Shown piece after piece: positions 7,612 to 15,166 of a stretch of 64,000 nucleotides of DNA. Every line of letters begins with the position of its first letter. Positions within the stretch are counted from its first letter, which is position 1. A program made the translations under genes and the position numbers. Source of the stretch: Lachnospiraceae bacterium (GTDB taxonomy: Bacteria > Bacillota > Clostridia > Lachnospirales > Lachnospiraceae); NCBI GenBank assembly GCA_017938405.1, contig JAGBBP010000026.1, forward strand, positions 1-64,000. Reading direction: 5' to 3'. The notes beneath the pieces were generated by a model, which saw only the letters and a program-made list of their open reading frames with translations, searched no databases and was not told where the DNA came from.

Positions 7612-9750
7612 ATGAATAATACGGAAGATTTTTTGGAAAATACGGAAGAACCGGTTGCTTTACCGACAGAAGCAGCAGATGTCAGTCCGGATATAGACGA
7701 TGAATTGGAGATTCCGGAGAATTACTTTGACGATGTCAGGGAAGAAGATTTTGCGGATGACGGTTCCGAAGAAGATGATTCCATATTTGACATGGATTAC
7801 AGTGATGTCGAAAAGGAAGAAGCGAAGGAAGCTGCAAAGGAAGCGGCAAGAGCTGCAAGAAAAGCGAAAAAAGAGGCGCGGAAAGAGAAGGTTGTCCGTT
7901 TTGATTTGTTAAAGCGTATTCTTGCGATTGTTCTGGGACCGATTGTGATTCTTAGTTTGTTTTATATTATCGACTCGGTGTCCAGCGCAAACAAGCTTAC
8001 CCATCAGTTGATGAAGGGAGAAATGGAGGGTCTGACCCTTTCCACGGTAGAGGCGTTTACGGTACGCGCAAGAGGCGACTTTTCCTATTCCGGCGGCAAG
8101 TTCCTTAAGGGAACCACGGATTTGGAAGAGATGCATCAGTATCTGGATGATATGAGCGAAAAGACCGATGTGGAGATTGCGGTGATTTTCGGTGATACTT
8201 GTGTGATGAGTACCTTTAATAATGCCGGCAGCAGTTTTTTTGAAGGCTCCAAGGTAGACAGTGATATTTACGAAGATATTATAGTAAAACATGTACAGAA
8301 GGGGAAATACTATTATGATTCCTCCGAGAAACTGGACGGGAAGTCCTTTGCCGGATATTACTATCCGTTAATGCAGGAAAGCTCCGGTCAAATTGTGGGT
8401 GCCGTGTTCTGCGGCGTGGACCGTACCCATGTAAACGAGGATATGAACAATATTCTGATTACCCTTTCTATTTTCGGTATTGTTATTGCTGCAATTGCCG
8501 TAGCACTTGCCTTTGTGGAGATTAAGAAGATTACGAAGGCGGTAAACAAGTCGGTAGACGGGCTTGCCCAGGTTGCACAGGGCGACTTGAACGTAAAGAC
8601 TACCGATGCCGAGATGATGCGTACGGATGAAATCGGTGATATTTCACGGGCAATCAAATTGTTGACGGATCAGTTAAATAATATTGTACAAGGCATTCAG
8701 GATTCCGCAAAAGACGTTTCCGATTTCTCCGATTTGATGAATGAATCCATGGCTCGTATTGCCGATACGGTAGGAAACGTGAATCTTGCGGTAGAGGAAA
8801 TCGCGAAAGGCGCTACTTCCCAGGCGACGGAGACCATGCAGGCAAATACACAGGTTGCACAGATCGGTGAGGCCATTGAGCTTACGGTTACCGAGGTAGA
8901 AAATCTGAGTACCAGTGCAAAGAAGATGGACGAGTACAGTATCGATGCGGACAAGACCTTACAGGAGCTTTTGATGATCAGTAAGGATGCCGACGATGCG
9001 ATTAACGAGATTAAGAAGCAGACCGATGAGACCAATGAATCCGCTCAGCAGATTCAGAAGGCAACGGATGTGATTACCTCCATTGCCAGCCAGACCAATC
9101 TCCTTTCTCTCAATGCTTCCATTGAGGCGGCGAGAGCAGGTGAGGCAGGAAAGGGCTTTGCGGTGGTTGCGGAGCAGATCAGACAGCTTGCGGAACAGTG
9201 TCGTACTTCCGCGGAAGAGATTCGCGAGACGGTGAATGCATTGCTTGTAAATGCGGATACCAGCGTAAAGGCTATGGACAATGTATCCGAGAGCATCGCA
9301 ACCCAGAACGAGAAGTTAGACGAGACCTTAAAGGTATTCGCTGCATTGGGTTCCGAGGTTTCCGTGGTTATGCGGGCGATCAAGGGAATTACCGCACAGA
9401 TTGCTTCCCTGGCGGATTTAAGAGAAGGCGTTGTAAATATCGTGGAAGGTTTGGCAGCCATTGCGGAAGAGAACGCTGCAGGTGCGCAGGAGACCTCTGC
9501 TTCCATGTACGAAGTAAGTACCATTCTGGAGGAATGTACCAGACAGACCCAGGAGTTAGTCGGACTGAAGCAGAACCTGGAAAACGATGTTGCTATTTTT
9601 AAGTTAAAAACAGAAGAAATCGCAGAAGTCCTTCCGGACGGAGAGGCGGTTGAAGAAGCGGCTACGGAGGAAGCAGATGCGGAGACTCCGGTGGAGGAAG
9701 CGCAGGCAGAAAGAAACACGGAAGATGCAGGAGCAACCGACGCAGAATAA
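7612..9750 (+). CDS. methyl-accepting chemotaxis protein with acidic N-terminal extension
   Basis: This 712-aa transmembrane chemoreceptor signals to CheW/CheA. Residues 1-65 are strongly acidic. Residues 66-93 form an Ala/Glu/Lys helix that turns basic before TM1 (about 102-121). A single-Cache-like extracytoplasmic domain spans about 130-280, TM2 about 281-303, and a HAMP domain follows. The signalling hairpin has the tip [20 protein letters not shown]. The C-terminal 40 residues form another acidic Glu/Ala tail. The long cytoplasmic leader before TM1 is unusual, since most receptors begin a few residues before TM1. Ligand unknown. It is monocistronic, with terminators downstream. Confidence 0.92.
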   Translation: MNNTEDFLENTEEPVALPTEAADVSPDIDDELEIPENYFDDVREEDFADDGSEEDDSIFDMDYSDVEKEEAKEAAKEAARAARKAKKEARKEKVVRFDLLKRILAIVLGPIVILSLFYIIDSVSSANKLTHQLMKGEMEGLTLSTVEAFTVRARGDFSYSGGKFLKGTTDLEEMHQYLDDMSEKTDVEIAVIFGDTCVMSTFNNAGSSFFEGSKVDSDIYEDIIVKHVQKGKYYYDSSEKLDGKSFAGYYYPLMQESSGQIVGAVFCGVDRTHVNEDMNNILITLSIFGIVIAAIAVALAFVEIKKITKAVNKSVDGLAQVAQGDLNVKTTDAEMMRTDEIGDISRAIKLLTDQLNNIVQGIQDSAKDVSDFSDLMNESMARIADTVGNVNLAVEEIAKGATSQATETMQANTQVAQIGEAIELTVTEVENLSTSAKKMDEYSIDADKTLQELLMISKDADDAINEIKKQTDETNESAQQIQKATDVITSIASQTNLLSLNASIEAARAGEAGKGFAVVAEQIRQLAEQCRTSAEEIRETVNALLVNADTSVKAMDNVSESIATQNEKLDETLKVFAALGSEVSVVMRAIKGITAQIASLADLREGVVNIVEGLAAIAEENAAGAQETSASMYEVSTILEECTRQTQELVGLKQNLENDVAIFKLKTEEIAEVLPDGEAVEEAATEEADAETPVEEAQAERNTEDAGATDAE

Positions 9751-9774
9751 TTTAACAAAAAGATGTAGATAATA

Positions 9775-9808
9775 GGGGCTGTCGCGCGAAGGCGCGACGC
9801 CCCCTTTC
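9775..9808 (+). terminator. terminator after the chemoreceptor gene
   Basis: A GC-rich stem GGGGC(T)GTCGCGC / GCGCGACGCCCC with loop GAAG and one bulged T, followed by CCTTT. Confidence 0.75.
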
Positions 9809-9818
9809 ATTGTATGAC

Positions 9819-9840
9819 AGTCCGCAAAGCGGACTCTTTT
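9819..9840 (+). terminator. second hairpin, terminator-like
   Basis: AGTCCGC-AAA-GCGGACT followed by CTTTT, 12 bp after the first terminator and 23 bp before apeB. It may be a back-up terminator or may lie in the apeB leader. Confidence 0.5.
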
Positions 9841-9862
9841 ATAAAGAGATAAAGGAGAAACT

Positions 9863-11134
9863 ATGGATTTATTTGCGTATTTAGACCGGGCGGTAACGCC
9901 TTATCATGCGGTAGAGTTGGGATGTGAGTGGTTACGGGAGGCCGGTTTTATCGAACAGAAACCGGAGGAGACTTTTACACCGGAACGGGGAGGCCGTTAT
10001 TTTATTCCGGTATACGGTACCGGTCTCATTGCTTATTCCGTAGGAGAGGAGTTTTCACCGGAAGACGGTTTACGGATTGCGGCGGCCCATACGGATGCTC
10101 CGTGTCTGCGGGTAAAACCGCGGGCAGAGCTTTTGGCGGGAGAATATAAGAGACTGGATATTGAGGTGTACGGCGGTGCGATTTTTAATACCTGGTTTGA
10201 CCGCCCGCTTTCTTTGGCGGGTCGCGTGGTACTTCGGGGAAAGGATGCCTTTTCTCCGCAGATTCGTACCGTTGATTTTAACCGTCCGCTCTTGACCGTG
10301 CCGAATCTGGCCATTCATATGAACCGGGAAGTGAACAAAGGCGTAGAGTATAAGCCGCAACGGGATTTGCTTCCGCTTTTGGGGATGCTTGGGGAAGAGG
10401 AACCGAAGGAGTCTTATGTAAGAGCCCTTTTGGCAAAGGAACTGCAGGTAGATGCGGAAGCAATTTTAGATTACGATTTGACGGTATATTGCAGAGAAGA
10501 GGTGTGTTGTTTGGGAGAAAAAGCGGAGTTTATTTCCGGTCCCCGCCTGGATAACCAGCTTTCCTGCTATGGATTATTGGAGGCAATCAGCAAGGCGACG
10601 CATAAAAAAGGAATTCATATGGCAGTGCTGTATGACCATGAAGAAGTAGGGAGCCGCTCGAAGCAGGGGGCGGACAGCGGACTGACAGGAATGGTGTTGG
10701 AACGTATTTATGCCGGTCTCGGTGTGGAAAAGGAGCGCATGTATGCTGCATTTGCGAAAAGCATTCTTTTGTCGGTGGACGGAGCCCATGCATTGCATCC
10801 GAATCGGCAGGATGCCTATGATCCGGTAAATAGGGCGACCTTAAATAAAGGAATCGCGTTAAAGATTAACAGTAGCCAGCGATACGCTTATGATGCGGAA
10901 ACGGTAGCGATTGTGCAGGTGCTTTGCGAAGAAGCGGGCGTGCCGTATCAGAAGGTGGCGAACCACGCCGATATGGCGGGAGGAAGTACCCTGGGACCGA
11001 TTATTTCTTCCTGGATACCGGTACGGACCGTGGACCTTGGAGTGCCGATGCTTGCCATGCATTCCGCAAGGGAGCTGGCCGGTATGGAAGATGTGGACAA
11101 TTTGGTTCGTTTTCTTGCACAATTTTATGCGTGA
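9863..11134 (+). CDS. apeB: M18-family aminopeptidase
   Basis: This cytoplasmic di-metal aminopeptidase removes N-terminal, often acidic, residues from peptides. Metal and catalytic motifs are AAHTDAPCLRVKP near the N-terminus, a central GPRLDNQLSCYG, YDHEEVGSRSKQGADS, and DGAHALHPN. The C-terminal KVANHADMAGGSTLGPI segment is intact. Length (423 aa) is typical. It starts at ATG after AAAGGAG. No terminator is obvious before the next promoter, so some read-through into the ABC-F leader is possible. Confidence 0.93.
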   Translation: MDLFAYLDRAVTPYHAVELGCEWLREAGFIEQKPEETFTPERGGRYFIPVYGTGLIAYSVGEEFSPEDGLRIAAAHTDAPCLRVKPRAELLAGEYKRLDIEVYGGAIFNTWFDRPLSLAGRVVLRGKDAFSPQIRTVDFNRPLLTVPNLAIHMNREVNKGVEYKPQRDLLPLLGMLGEEEPKESYVRALLAKELQVDAEAILDYDLTVYCREEVCCLGEKAEFISGPRLDNQLSCYGLLEAISKATHKKGIHMAVLYDHEEVGSRSKQGADSGLTGMVLERIYAGLGVEKERMYAAFAKSILLSVDGAHALHPNRQDAYDPVNRATLNKGIALKINSSQRYAYDAETVAIVQVLCEEAGVPYQKVANHADMAGGSTLGPIISSWIPVRTVDLGVPMLAMHSARELAGMEDVDNLVRFLAQFYA

Positions 11135-11180
11135 TTTTTGTGCAGAAGTTACAAAAAAGACGGGCGGAACAAGGGAATCA

Positions 11181-11209
11181 TTGACAAATTTATGAGAATA
11201 TAGTATACT
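11181..11209 (+). promoter_or_regulatory. consensus promoter of the ABC-F gene
   Basis: TTGACA (11181-11186), 17 bp, then TATACT (11204-11209). Transcription would begin near 11216, giving a leader of about 180 nt before the ABC-F start. Confidence 0.8.
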
Positions 11210-11237
11210 AATCAAGCAATCAATATAGGAGAAGGTA

Positions 11238-11312
11238 TTGATTAGAGGACGAACGTTGGGGAACGTGCAAGGCATAGGAAAAGACTGGCTTGAAAGTGCG
11301 GTACGTAAGTGA
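11238..11312 (+). CDS. 24-codon leader peptide ORF of the ABC-F gene
   Basis: A short frame opens at TTG 11238, 6 nt after AGGAG (11227-11231), and ends at TGA 11310-11312. The peptide is LIRGRTLGNVQGIGKDWLESAVRK. Its last nine codons and stop overlap the 5' arm and inner part of the terminator-like hairpin (11285-11335). This is the geometry used when ribosome stalling on a leader peptide controls attenuation of antibiotic-responsive ABC-F genes. There is no homology evidence; the call rests on position, ribosome site and overlap. Confidence 0.45.
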   Translation: MIRGRTLGNVQGIGKDWLESAVRK

Positions 11313-11335
11313 CCGGACTGAAAGCCAGCCTTTTT
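11285..11335 (+). terminator. attenuator-like terminator in the ABC-F leader
   Basis: CTGGCTT (11285-11291) pairs with AAGCCAG (11322-11328). Inside are AGT/ACT and CGGT (11299-11302)/ACCG (11312-11315) helices, and CCTTTTT follows. It lies between promoter and coding start, so it would stop transcription before the gene unless disrupted. Confidence 0.65.
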
Positions 11336-11377
11336 CGTGTAGGTGAGTGGATTGGTGCGGAGTACCGCCTACACGAA
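11334..11377 (+). other. second leader hairpin before the ABC-F start
   Basis: TTCGTGTAGG (11334-11343) pairs perfectly with CCTACACGAA (11368-11377), with an inner GCGG-AGTA-CCGC hairpin. Its 5' arm overlaps the last two T residues of the attenuator tract. It ends 8 nt before the ribosome site GAAGGAG. Confidence 0.6.
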
Positions 11378-11395
11378 GGAAGAGAAGGAGAACTT

Positions 11396-13246
11396 ATGAA
11401 CCTAATTACCATAGAACATGTTTCAAAAAGTTATACGGAGCGAATGCTGTTTGAGGATGTTTCCCTGGGAATCAACGAAGGGGACCGCATCGGAATTATC
11501 GGCATCAACGGGACCGGAAAATCTACCTTTTTGAAGTTGCTTGCGGGGGTGGAAGAGCCGGACGTAGGTATAATTATTAAAGGAAAAGAAGTCCGGATTT
11601 CTTATTTGTCGCAAAATCCGGTGTTTACCGATGAGAAGACCCTGTTAGAAAATATTGTGGACGGTTTGGTGCATCCGGAGGAGTACCGGGATATTCCGGG
11701 AGAAGCAACGGCGATGTTGCGAAAGCTTGGAATATGGGACACGGGAGCGGTTCCGTCTACCCTGTCCGGGGGCCAGAGAAAGCGGGCAGCCCTGGTGCGG
11801 GCGCTCCTTATGCCGGCGGATGTGTTACTTTTGGATGAGCCTACCAACCACTTGGATGCGGCCATGACGGAGTGGCTGGAGGAGTATTTGAAAAAGAACG
11901 GCAAAGCCCTGGTGATGATTACCCATGACCGCTATTTTTTGGATGCGGTAACCAACCGGATTGTGGAGTTAGACAAGGGAAAGTTGTATTCCTATAAGGA
12001 AAACTATACCGGCTTTTTGTTGTTAAAAGCGGAGCGGGAAGCAATGCAGTTGGCGACAGAGCGGAAGGCCCAGAGCTTGTACCGGGTGGATTTGGCGTGG
12101 ATGATGCGGGGTGCGAGAGCCCGTTCCACGAAGCAAAAAGCTCACATCGAGCGGTTCGAGGCATTAAAGAACCGGGAGAAAATCGTGGTGGACGGAGAGG
12201 TGGAAATCAATGCTTTATCCTCGCGCTTGGGGAAAAAGACCATTGAAGTAACCGGTATTTCCAAGGCTTACGGAGAAAAGGTGCTGATAAAGGATTTTAG
12301 TCATATTTTCCTTTCCACGGACCGTATCGGCATTATCGGACCCAACGGATGCGGAAAGAGCACATTTTTAAAGTTGATTACCGGAAATCTGGCACCGGAT
12401 GCCGGAAGTGTAGACTTCGGTACCACGGTAAAAGTCGGTTATTTTATGCAGGAAAACGAACCCTTAAATCCGGACATCCGTGTCATTGATTCGGTTCGGG
12501 AAGTGGCGGAGTATATCGAGACGTCCGAGGGGAAAATCAGTGCATCCCAGATGTGTGAAAAGTTCTTGTTTACAGATGCTATGCAGTATACCCTGATTGG
12601 GAAGCTTTCCGGCGGAGAAAAACGCCGTCTGGCTTTGCTGCACGTATTGATGGAAGCACCGAATGTGTTGATTTTGGACGAGCCTACCAATGATTTGGAT
12701 ATCCGTACCTTAAGTATTTTGGAGGATTACCTGACCCGCTATAACGGCATTGTCATTGCGGTATCCCATGACCGGTATTTTCTGGATAAGGTGGCAAATC
12801 GTATCTTTTCCTTTGAAGGAAACGGAGTGATTCGCAGATACGAAGGAAATTATTCGGATTATCGGGCGGTTTGCGAAAGAGAAGGACGAGAGGCAACGCC
12901 GGGACTTGCGGGCGTGGCAGGAATTGACGGTGTCGTGACAAGGAAGGGGAATGCAGGAGACGACGGAGACAAAGCCGACAGCCGTGCTACCTGGAAGAAC
13001 CGGGAGCAGAAGGTGAAGTTTTCTTACAAAGAGCAGAGGGAATACGAGACCATTGACGCTGACATTGCGGCGCTGGAAGAAAAGATTGCCGCACTGGAGG
13101 AAGAAATGGGAACCGCAGCTACCAACTACGGGAAGCTGCAGGAACTTACCGCAGCAAAGGAAGCTGCAGAAGCTGAATTGGAAGAAAAAATGGAACGCTG
13201 GGTGTACTTAAACGAGTTAGCGGAACAAATAGAAAAGCAGGGATAA
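11396..13246 (+). CDS. ABC-F family ATPase, Uup-like
   Basis: The protein is a soluble duplicated ABC ATPase without membrane domains, of the class that binds ribosomes. Walker A motifs are GINGTGKST and GPNGCGKST. Signatures are LSGGQRKRAALVRAL and LSGGEKRRLALLHVL, with Walker B LLLDEPTNHLD and LILDEPTNDLD. A linker separates the two cassettes. The C-terminal 85 residues form a Uup-type coiled coil (YKEQREYETIDADIAALEEK). AAGGAG precedes the ATG at 11396, giving 616 aa; the frame also extends upstream to 11309, inside the leader hairpin. The regulated leader suggests drug- or translation-stress-responsive expression. Without characterised relatives it could be housekeeping (Uup/EttA-like) or resistance-type. 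Confidence 0.9.
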   Translation: MNLITIEHVSKSYTERMLFEDVSLGINEGDRIGIIGINGTGKSTFLKLLAGVEEPDVGIIIKGKEVRISYLSQNPVFTDEKTLLENIVDGLVHPEEYRDIPGEATAMLRKLGIWDTGAVPSTLSGGQRKRAALVRALLMPADVLLLDEPTNHLDAAMTEWLEEYLKKNGKALVMITHDRYFLDAVTNRIVELDKGKLYSYKENYTGFLLLKAEREAMQLATERKAQSLYRVDLAWMMRGARARSTKQKAHIERFEALKNREKIVVDGEVEINALSSRLGKKTIEVTGISKAYGEKVLIKDFSHIFLSTDRIGIIGPNGCGKSTFLKLITGNLAPDAGSVDFGTTVKVGYFMQENEPLNPDIRVIDSVREVAEYIETSEGKISASQMCEKFLFTDAMQYTLIGKLSGGEKRRLALLHVLMEAPNVLILDEPTNDLDIRTLSILEDYLTRYNGIVIAVSHDRYFLDKVANRIFSFEGNGVIRRYEGNYSDYRAVCEREGREATPGLAGVAGIDGVVTRKGNAGDDGDKADSRATWKNREQKVKFSYKEQREYETIDADIAALEEKIAALEEEMGTAATNYGKLQELTAAKEAAEAELEEKMERWVYLNELAEQIEKQG

Positions 13247-13251
13247 AAAAC

Positions 13252-13280
13252 GGGGGTGTCGCATGCGGATGCGCGCCCCC
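13252..13280 (+). terminator. terminator-like hairpin after the ABC-F gene
   Basis: GGGGG..GTCGCAT / ATGCGCGCCCCC, GC-rich and imperfect, followed by ACTCTTGCTT rather than a clean T tract. Its 3' arm is also the 5' strand of the outermost helix of repeat element copy 1. Confidence 0.6.
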
Positions 13281-13666
13281 ACTCTTGCTTGTTAGCATAT
13301 AAAATATGTCGATTTTTATCTTTCCTTGTTTACGGAGATCAATGAGCCGGTGTCTTTTGTATTATCCCCTTTTCTCGTACTCCGGATAGAGTCTTTCTAA
13401 TTACTTCGTCATACAAATGAACAAGTGACGCAACCGCCCTGATGCGGCATCCATGCCTTATGGCGGGCTCGCCCGGACTTCCTGTCCGTGCGTTGCTGCC
13501 GGTGGCCGAAGTAATAAGAAAGTCTACTATCCTACGTAAAGTTCAAAGCGAATAATACAAAAGCCCCCGACTATATGAAAAAATGTAAAAGGAAAGATAA
13601 AAACCGACTTTTGTGTATCTGCAAGGACTACGCAAGAGTCCGCCACGCCCGATGCCGGCGCGCATC
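13268..13666 (+). repeat. long-hairpin intergenic element, copy 1
   Basis: This fills the ABC-F/acetyltransferase gap and has no ORF. Nested helices from outside in: 13268-13277/13657-13666 (10 bp), 13281-13288/13632-13639 (8 bp), 13308-13327/13589-13608 (19 of 20), 13354-13365/13552-13563 (12 bp), GGATAG 13384-13389/CTATCC 13527-13532, CTTTCT 13393-13398/AGAAAG 13517-13522, ATTACTTCG 13400-13408/13507-13515, and GCAAC 13430-13434/GTTGC 13492-13496. Inside the last are two hairpins: GGCA-TCCA-TGCC (13446-13457, within GCCC/GGGC) and CGGAC-TTCCT-GTCCG (13474-13488). The core is shared with copies at 33145 (minus) and 59969. It may be a structured RNA or a DNA-level hairpin element; the family is not recognised. 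Confidence 0.85.
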
Positions 13667-13682
13667 AGAATGAGCTCTTGAT

Positions 13683-14228
13683 TTACCGGAAAATATAGGA
13701 ATACCTTAGATGGTCCCGCCATACGCCGCCGATTTCGTGGGAACTTTTGGCAACGCCTTCGTAGGTAAATCCCAGTCGTTCGATAAGGTGTAAGGACGGA
13801 GAGTTCTCTAAAAGAATATCCGCTTCCATCCGGTGGATGTGGAGATTTTTGTGCATCTCTTCCATTAATAGGTGAAGGGCTTCGGTGGCATAGCCTTTGC
13901 CGGTATAAGCCTTGTCCAATTTGTAGCCCACGCGACAGCTTTTATCGTCGGTGCGGGAAATGTTGGAGAAGCTGACGGTGCCGATGATCCGGTCCGGGTC
14001 TTCTTTTAAGAAAAGATAGTAGCGGATATAGGTATGGTGAAGCAGTGCCTGAAATTCCGCCCGCAGCACCTGGGCCTGAAAGGCTTCCGTATAAAAAGCC
14101 GGTTCCCGGTGGGATTCATAGGGGGCGAAAAAGTCCCGGTTGTTTGTCATAAAGGCAAGCAGGGCCGGTGCATATTCTTCGTTGCAGGCAAGCAGTAGTA
14201 AGCGTTCGGTTTCGTATTGAAATTGCAT
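13683..14228 (-). CDS. GNAT family N-acetyltransferase, RimJ/RimL-like
   Basis: The 181-aa cytoplasmic enzyme transfers an acetyl group from acetyl-CoA to an amine, by family often a protein N-terminus. Seen are the start FQYETERLLLLAC, the acetyl-CoA loop CRVGYKLDKAYTGKGYATEAL, and the final strand SLHLIERLGFTYEGVAKSS. An upstream in-frame ATG at 14291 overlaps the preceding gene; the ATG at 14228 has AAAGGA 10 nt upstream and fits the family start. It follows the radical-SAM gene by 31 bp. Substrate unknown. Confidence 0.85.
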   Translation of the reverse strand: MQFQYETERLLLLACNEEYAPALLAFMTNNRDFFAPYESHREPAFYTEAFQAQVLRAEFQALLHHTYIRYYLFLKEDPDRIIGTVSFSNISRTDDKSCRVGYKLDKAYTGKGYATEALHLLMEEMHKNLHIHRMEADILLENSPSLHLIERLGFTYEGVAKSSHEIGGVWRDHLRYSYIFR

Positions 14229-14259
14229 GAGTAATCTATCCTTTGCTGTATTCGTTCTT

Positions 14260-14955
14260 TTAATCCACGCCCCGAAGCAGAACTTCGGCAAAATACGGGG
14301 AGAGCAGATCCCGGAAAGCGAGTAATTCGTCTTTGGAGTAACCGGAAAGCCCCGGCTGTATCAGATTACCGGAGTCCTTAAAGGCCTGCAGGGCATAGAG
14401 GGAGGAGCCTTTTAACCATTCCCCGATGGCGACAAAGTCTTCTTTTTGGTGGAACTCTTTTACTACGGTGGTGCGGAATTCGTAAGGAAGTCCGCTGGTC
14501 CGGATTAATTCCACGCTTTTTTCAAAGTCCGAGAAACGGACCGAGGAAAGTCCGCAAGTCTCAGCGTACCGGGCCGGGCTGTTTTTGATATCCATGGCAA
14601 TGTAGTCCAAAAGCTGTGCGTCAAGGGCTGCCCGAATCACATCCGGACGGGTGCCGTTGGTGTCTAATTTCGTAAGATATCCCATTTCTTTACATTTAGC
14701 AAGAAACGGCAGTAAATCCTTTTGCAGGGTCGGTTCGCCTCCGGTAATACAAATCCCTTCCAGGGTGTCCTTTCGTCGCTCTAAGAAGGAAATAACGGCC
14801 TCTTTGGTAATAATCGGCTGAGAGTCCGGCTGTAACACCAGATCTCCGTTATGACAAAAAGGACAGCGAAGATTACAGCGACCGGTAAATACGGTACACG
14901 CGATGTGCTTCGGAAAGTCCAAAAGAGTTGTTTTATTGATTCCGTGAAATTCCAT
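14260..14955 (-). CDS. anaerobic ribonucleotide reductase activating protein (NrdG2-type radical SAM)
   Basis: This radical-SAM protein has the 4Fe-4S motif CNLRCPFC near residues 26-33 and the SAM motif CITGGEPTLQ. Such proteins are annotated as glycyl-radical activases for class III ribonucleotide reductase (TIGR02495-like). It begins MEFHGINKTTLLDFP, typical of the NrdG2 subgroup, at ATG 14955 with AAGGAGA 5' of it, giving 231 aa; the frame extends upstream without a ribosome site. No nrdD is adjacent, so the partner enzyme must be elsewhere or may differ. Confidence 0.85.
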   Translation of the reverse strand: MEFHGINKTTLLDFPKHIACTVFTGRCNLRCPFCHNGDLVLQPDSQPIITKEAVISFLERRKDTLEGICITGGEPTLQKDLLPFLAKCKEMGYLTKLDTNGTRPDVIRAALDAQLLDYIAMDIKNSPARYAETCGLSSVRFSDFEKSVELIRTSGLPYEFRTTVVKEFHQKEDFVAIGEWLKGSSLYALQAFKDSGNLIQPGLSGYSKDELLAFRDLLSPYFAEVLLRGVD

Positions 14956-15078
14956 GGGAAGTCTCCTTTCGGAAGTATGGATACGATAATCGGCGGAGTG
15001 TGCCGAGGGTCGTATTCTTAAGAATAGTATAATACTGACGGGGAGGAATCGCAAGGGAAAACGGAGGAAATAACAAAG

Positions 15079-15107
15079 CCGGCTGTCACAGTAACTGTGG
15101 CAGCCGG
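15079..15107 (-). terminator. terminator of the fatty acid operon
   Basis: A 13-bp stem CCGGCTGYCACAG / CTGTGRCAGCCGG with a 3-nt loop lies 60 bp after the accA stop. The minus-strand exit is CTTTGTTATTT. It could also act on the plus strand (TTTTG). Confidence 0.75.
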
Positions 15108-15166
15108 TTTTGCAAGAGTAAAAATATAAAAAGGATTAGAAACTGACCGTTTTATAAAACCGTTTT

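Noticed and set aside
9054..9758. Minus-strand open frame of 234 codons opposite the chemoreceptor
   Set aside because: It is a Ser/Ala-rich shadow of the Glu/Ala-rich receptor coiled coil, with no family resemblance.
13281..13639. Repeat element as a CRISPR array or retron RNA
   Set aside because: There is no spacer-repeat periodicity, and no reverse transcriptase or cas gene is near any copy.
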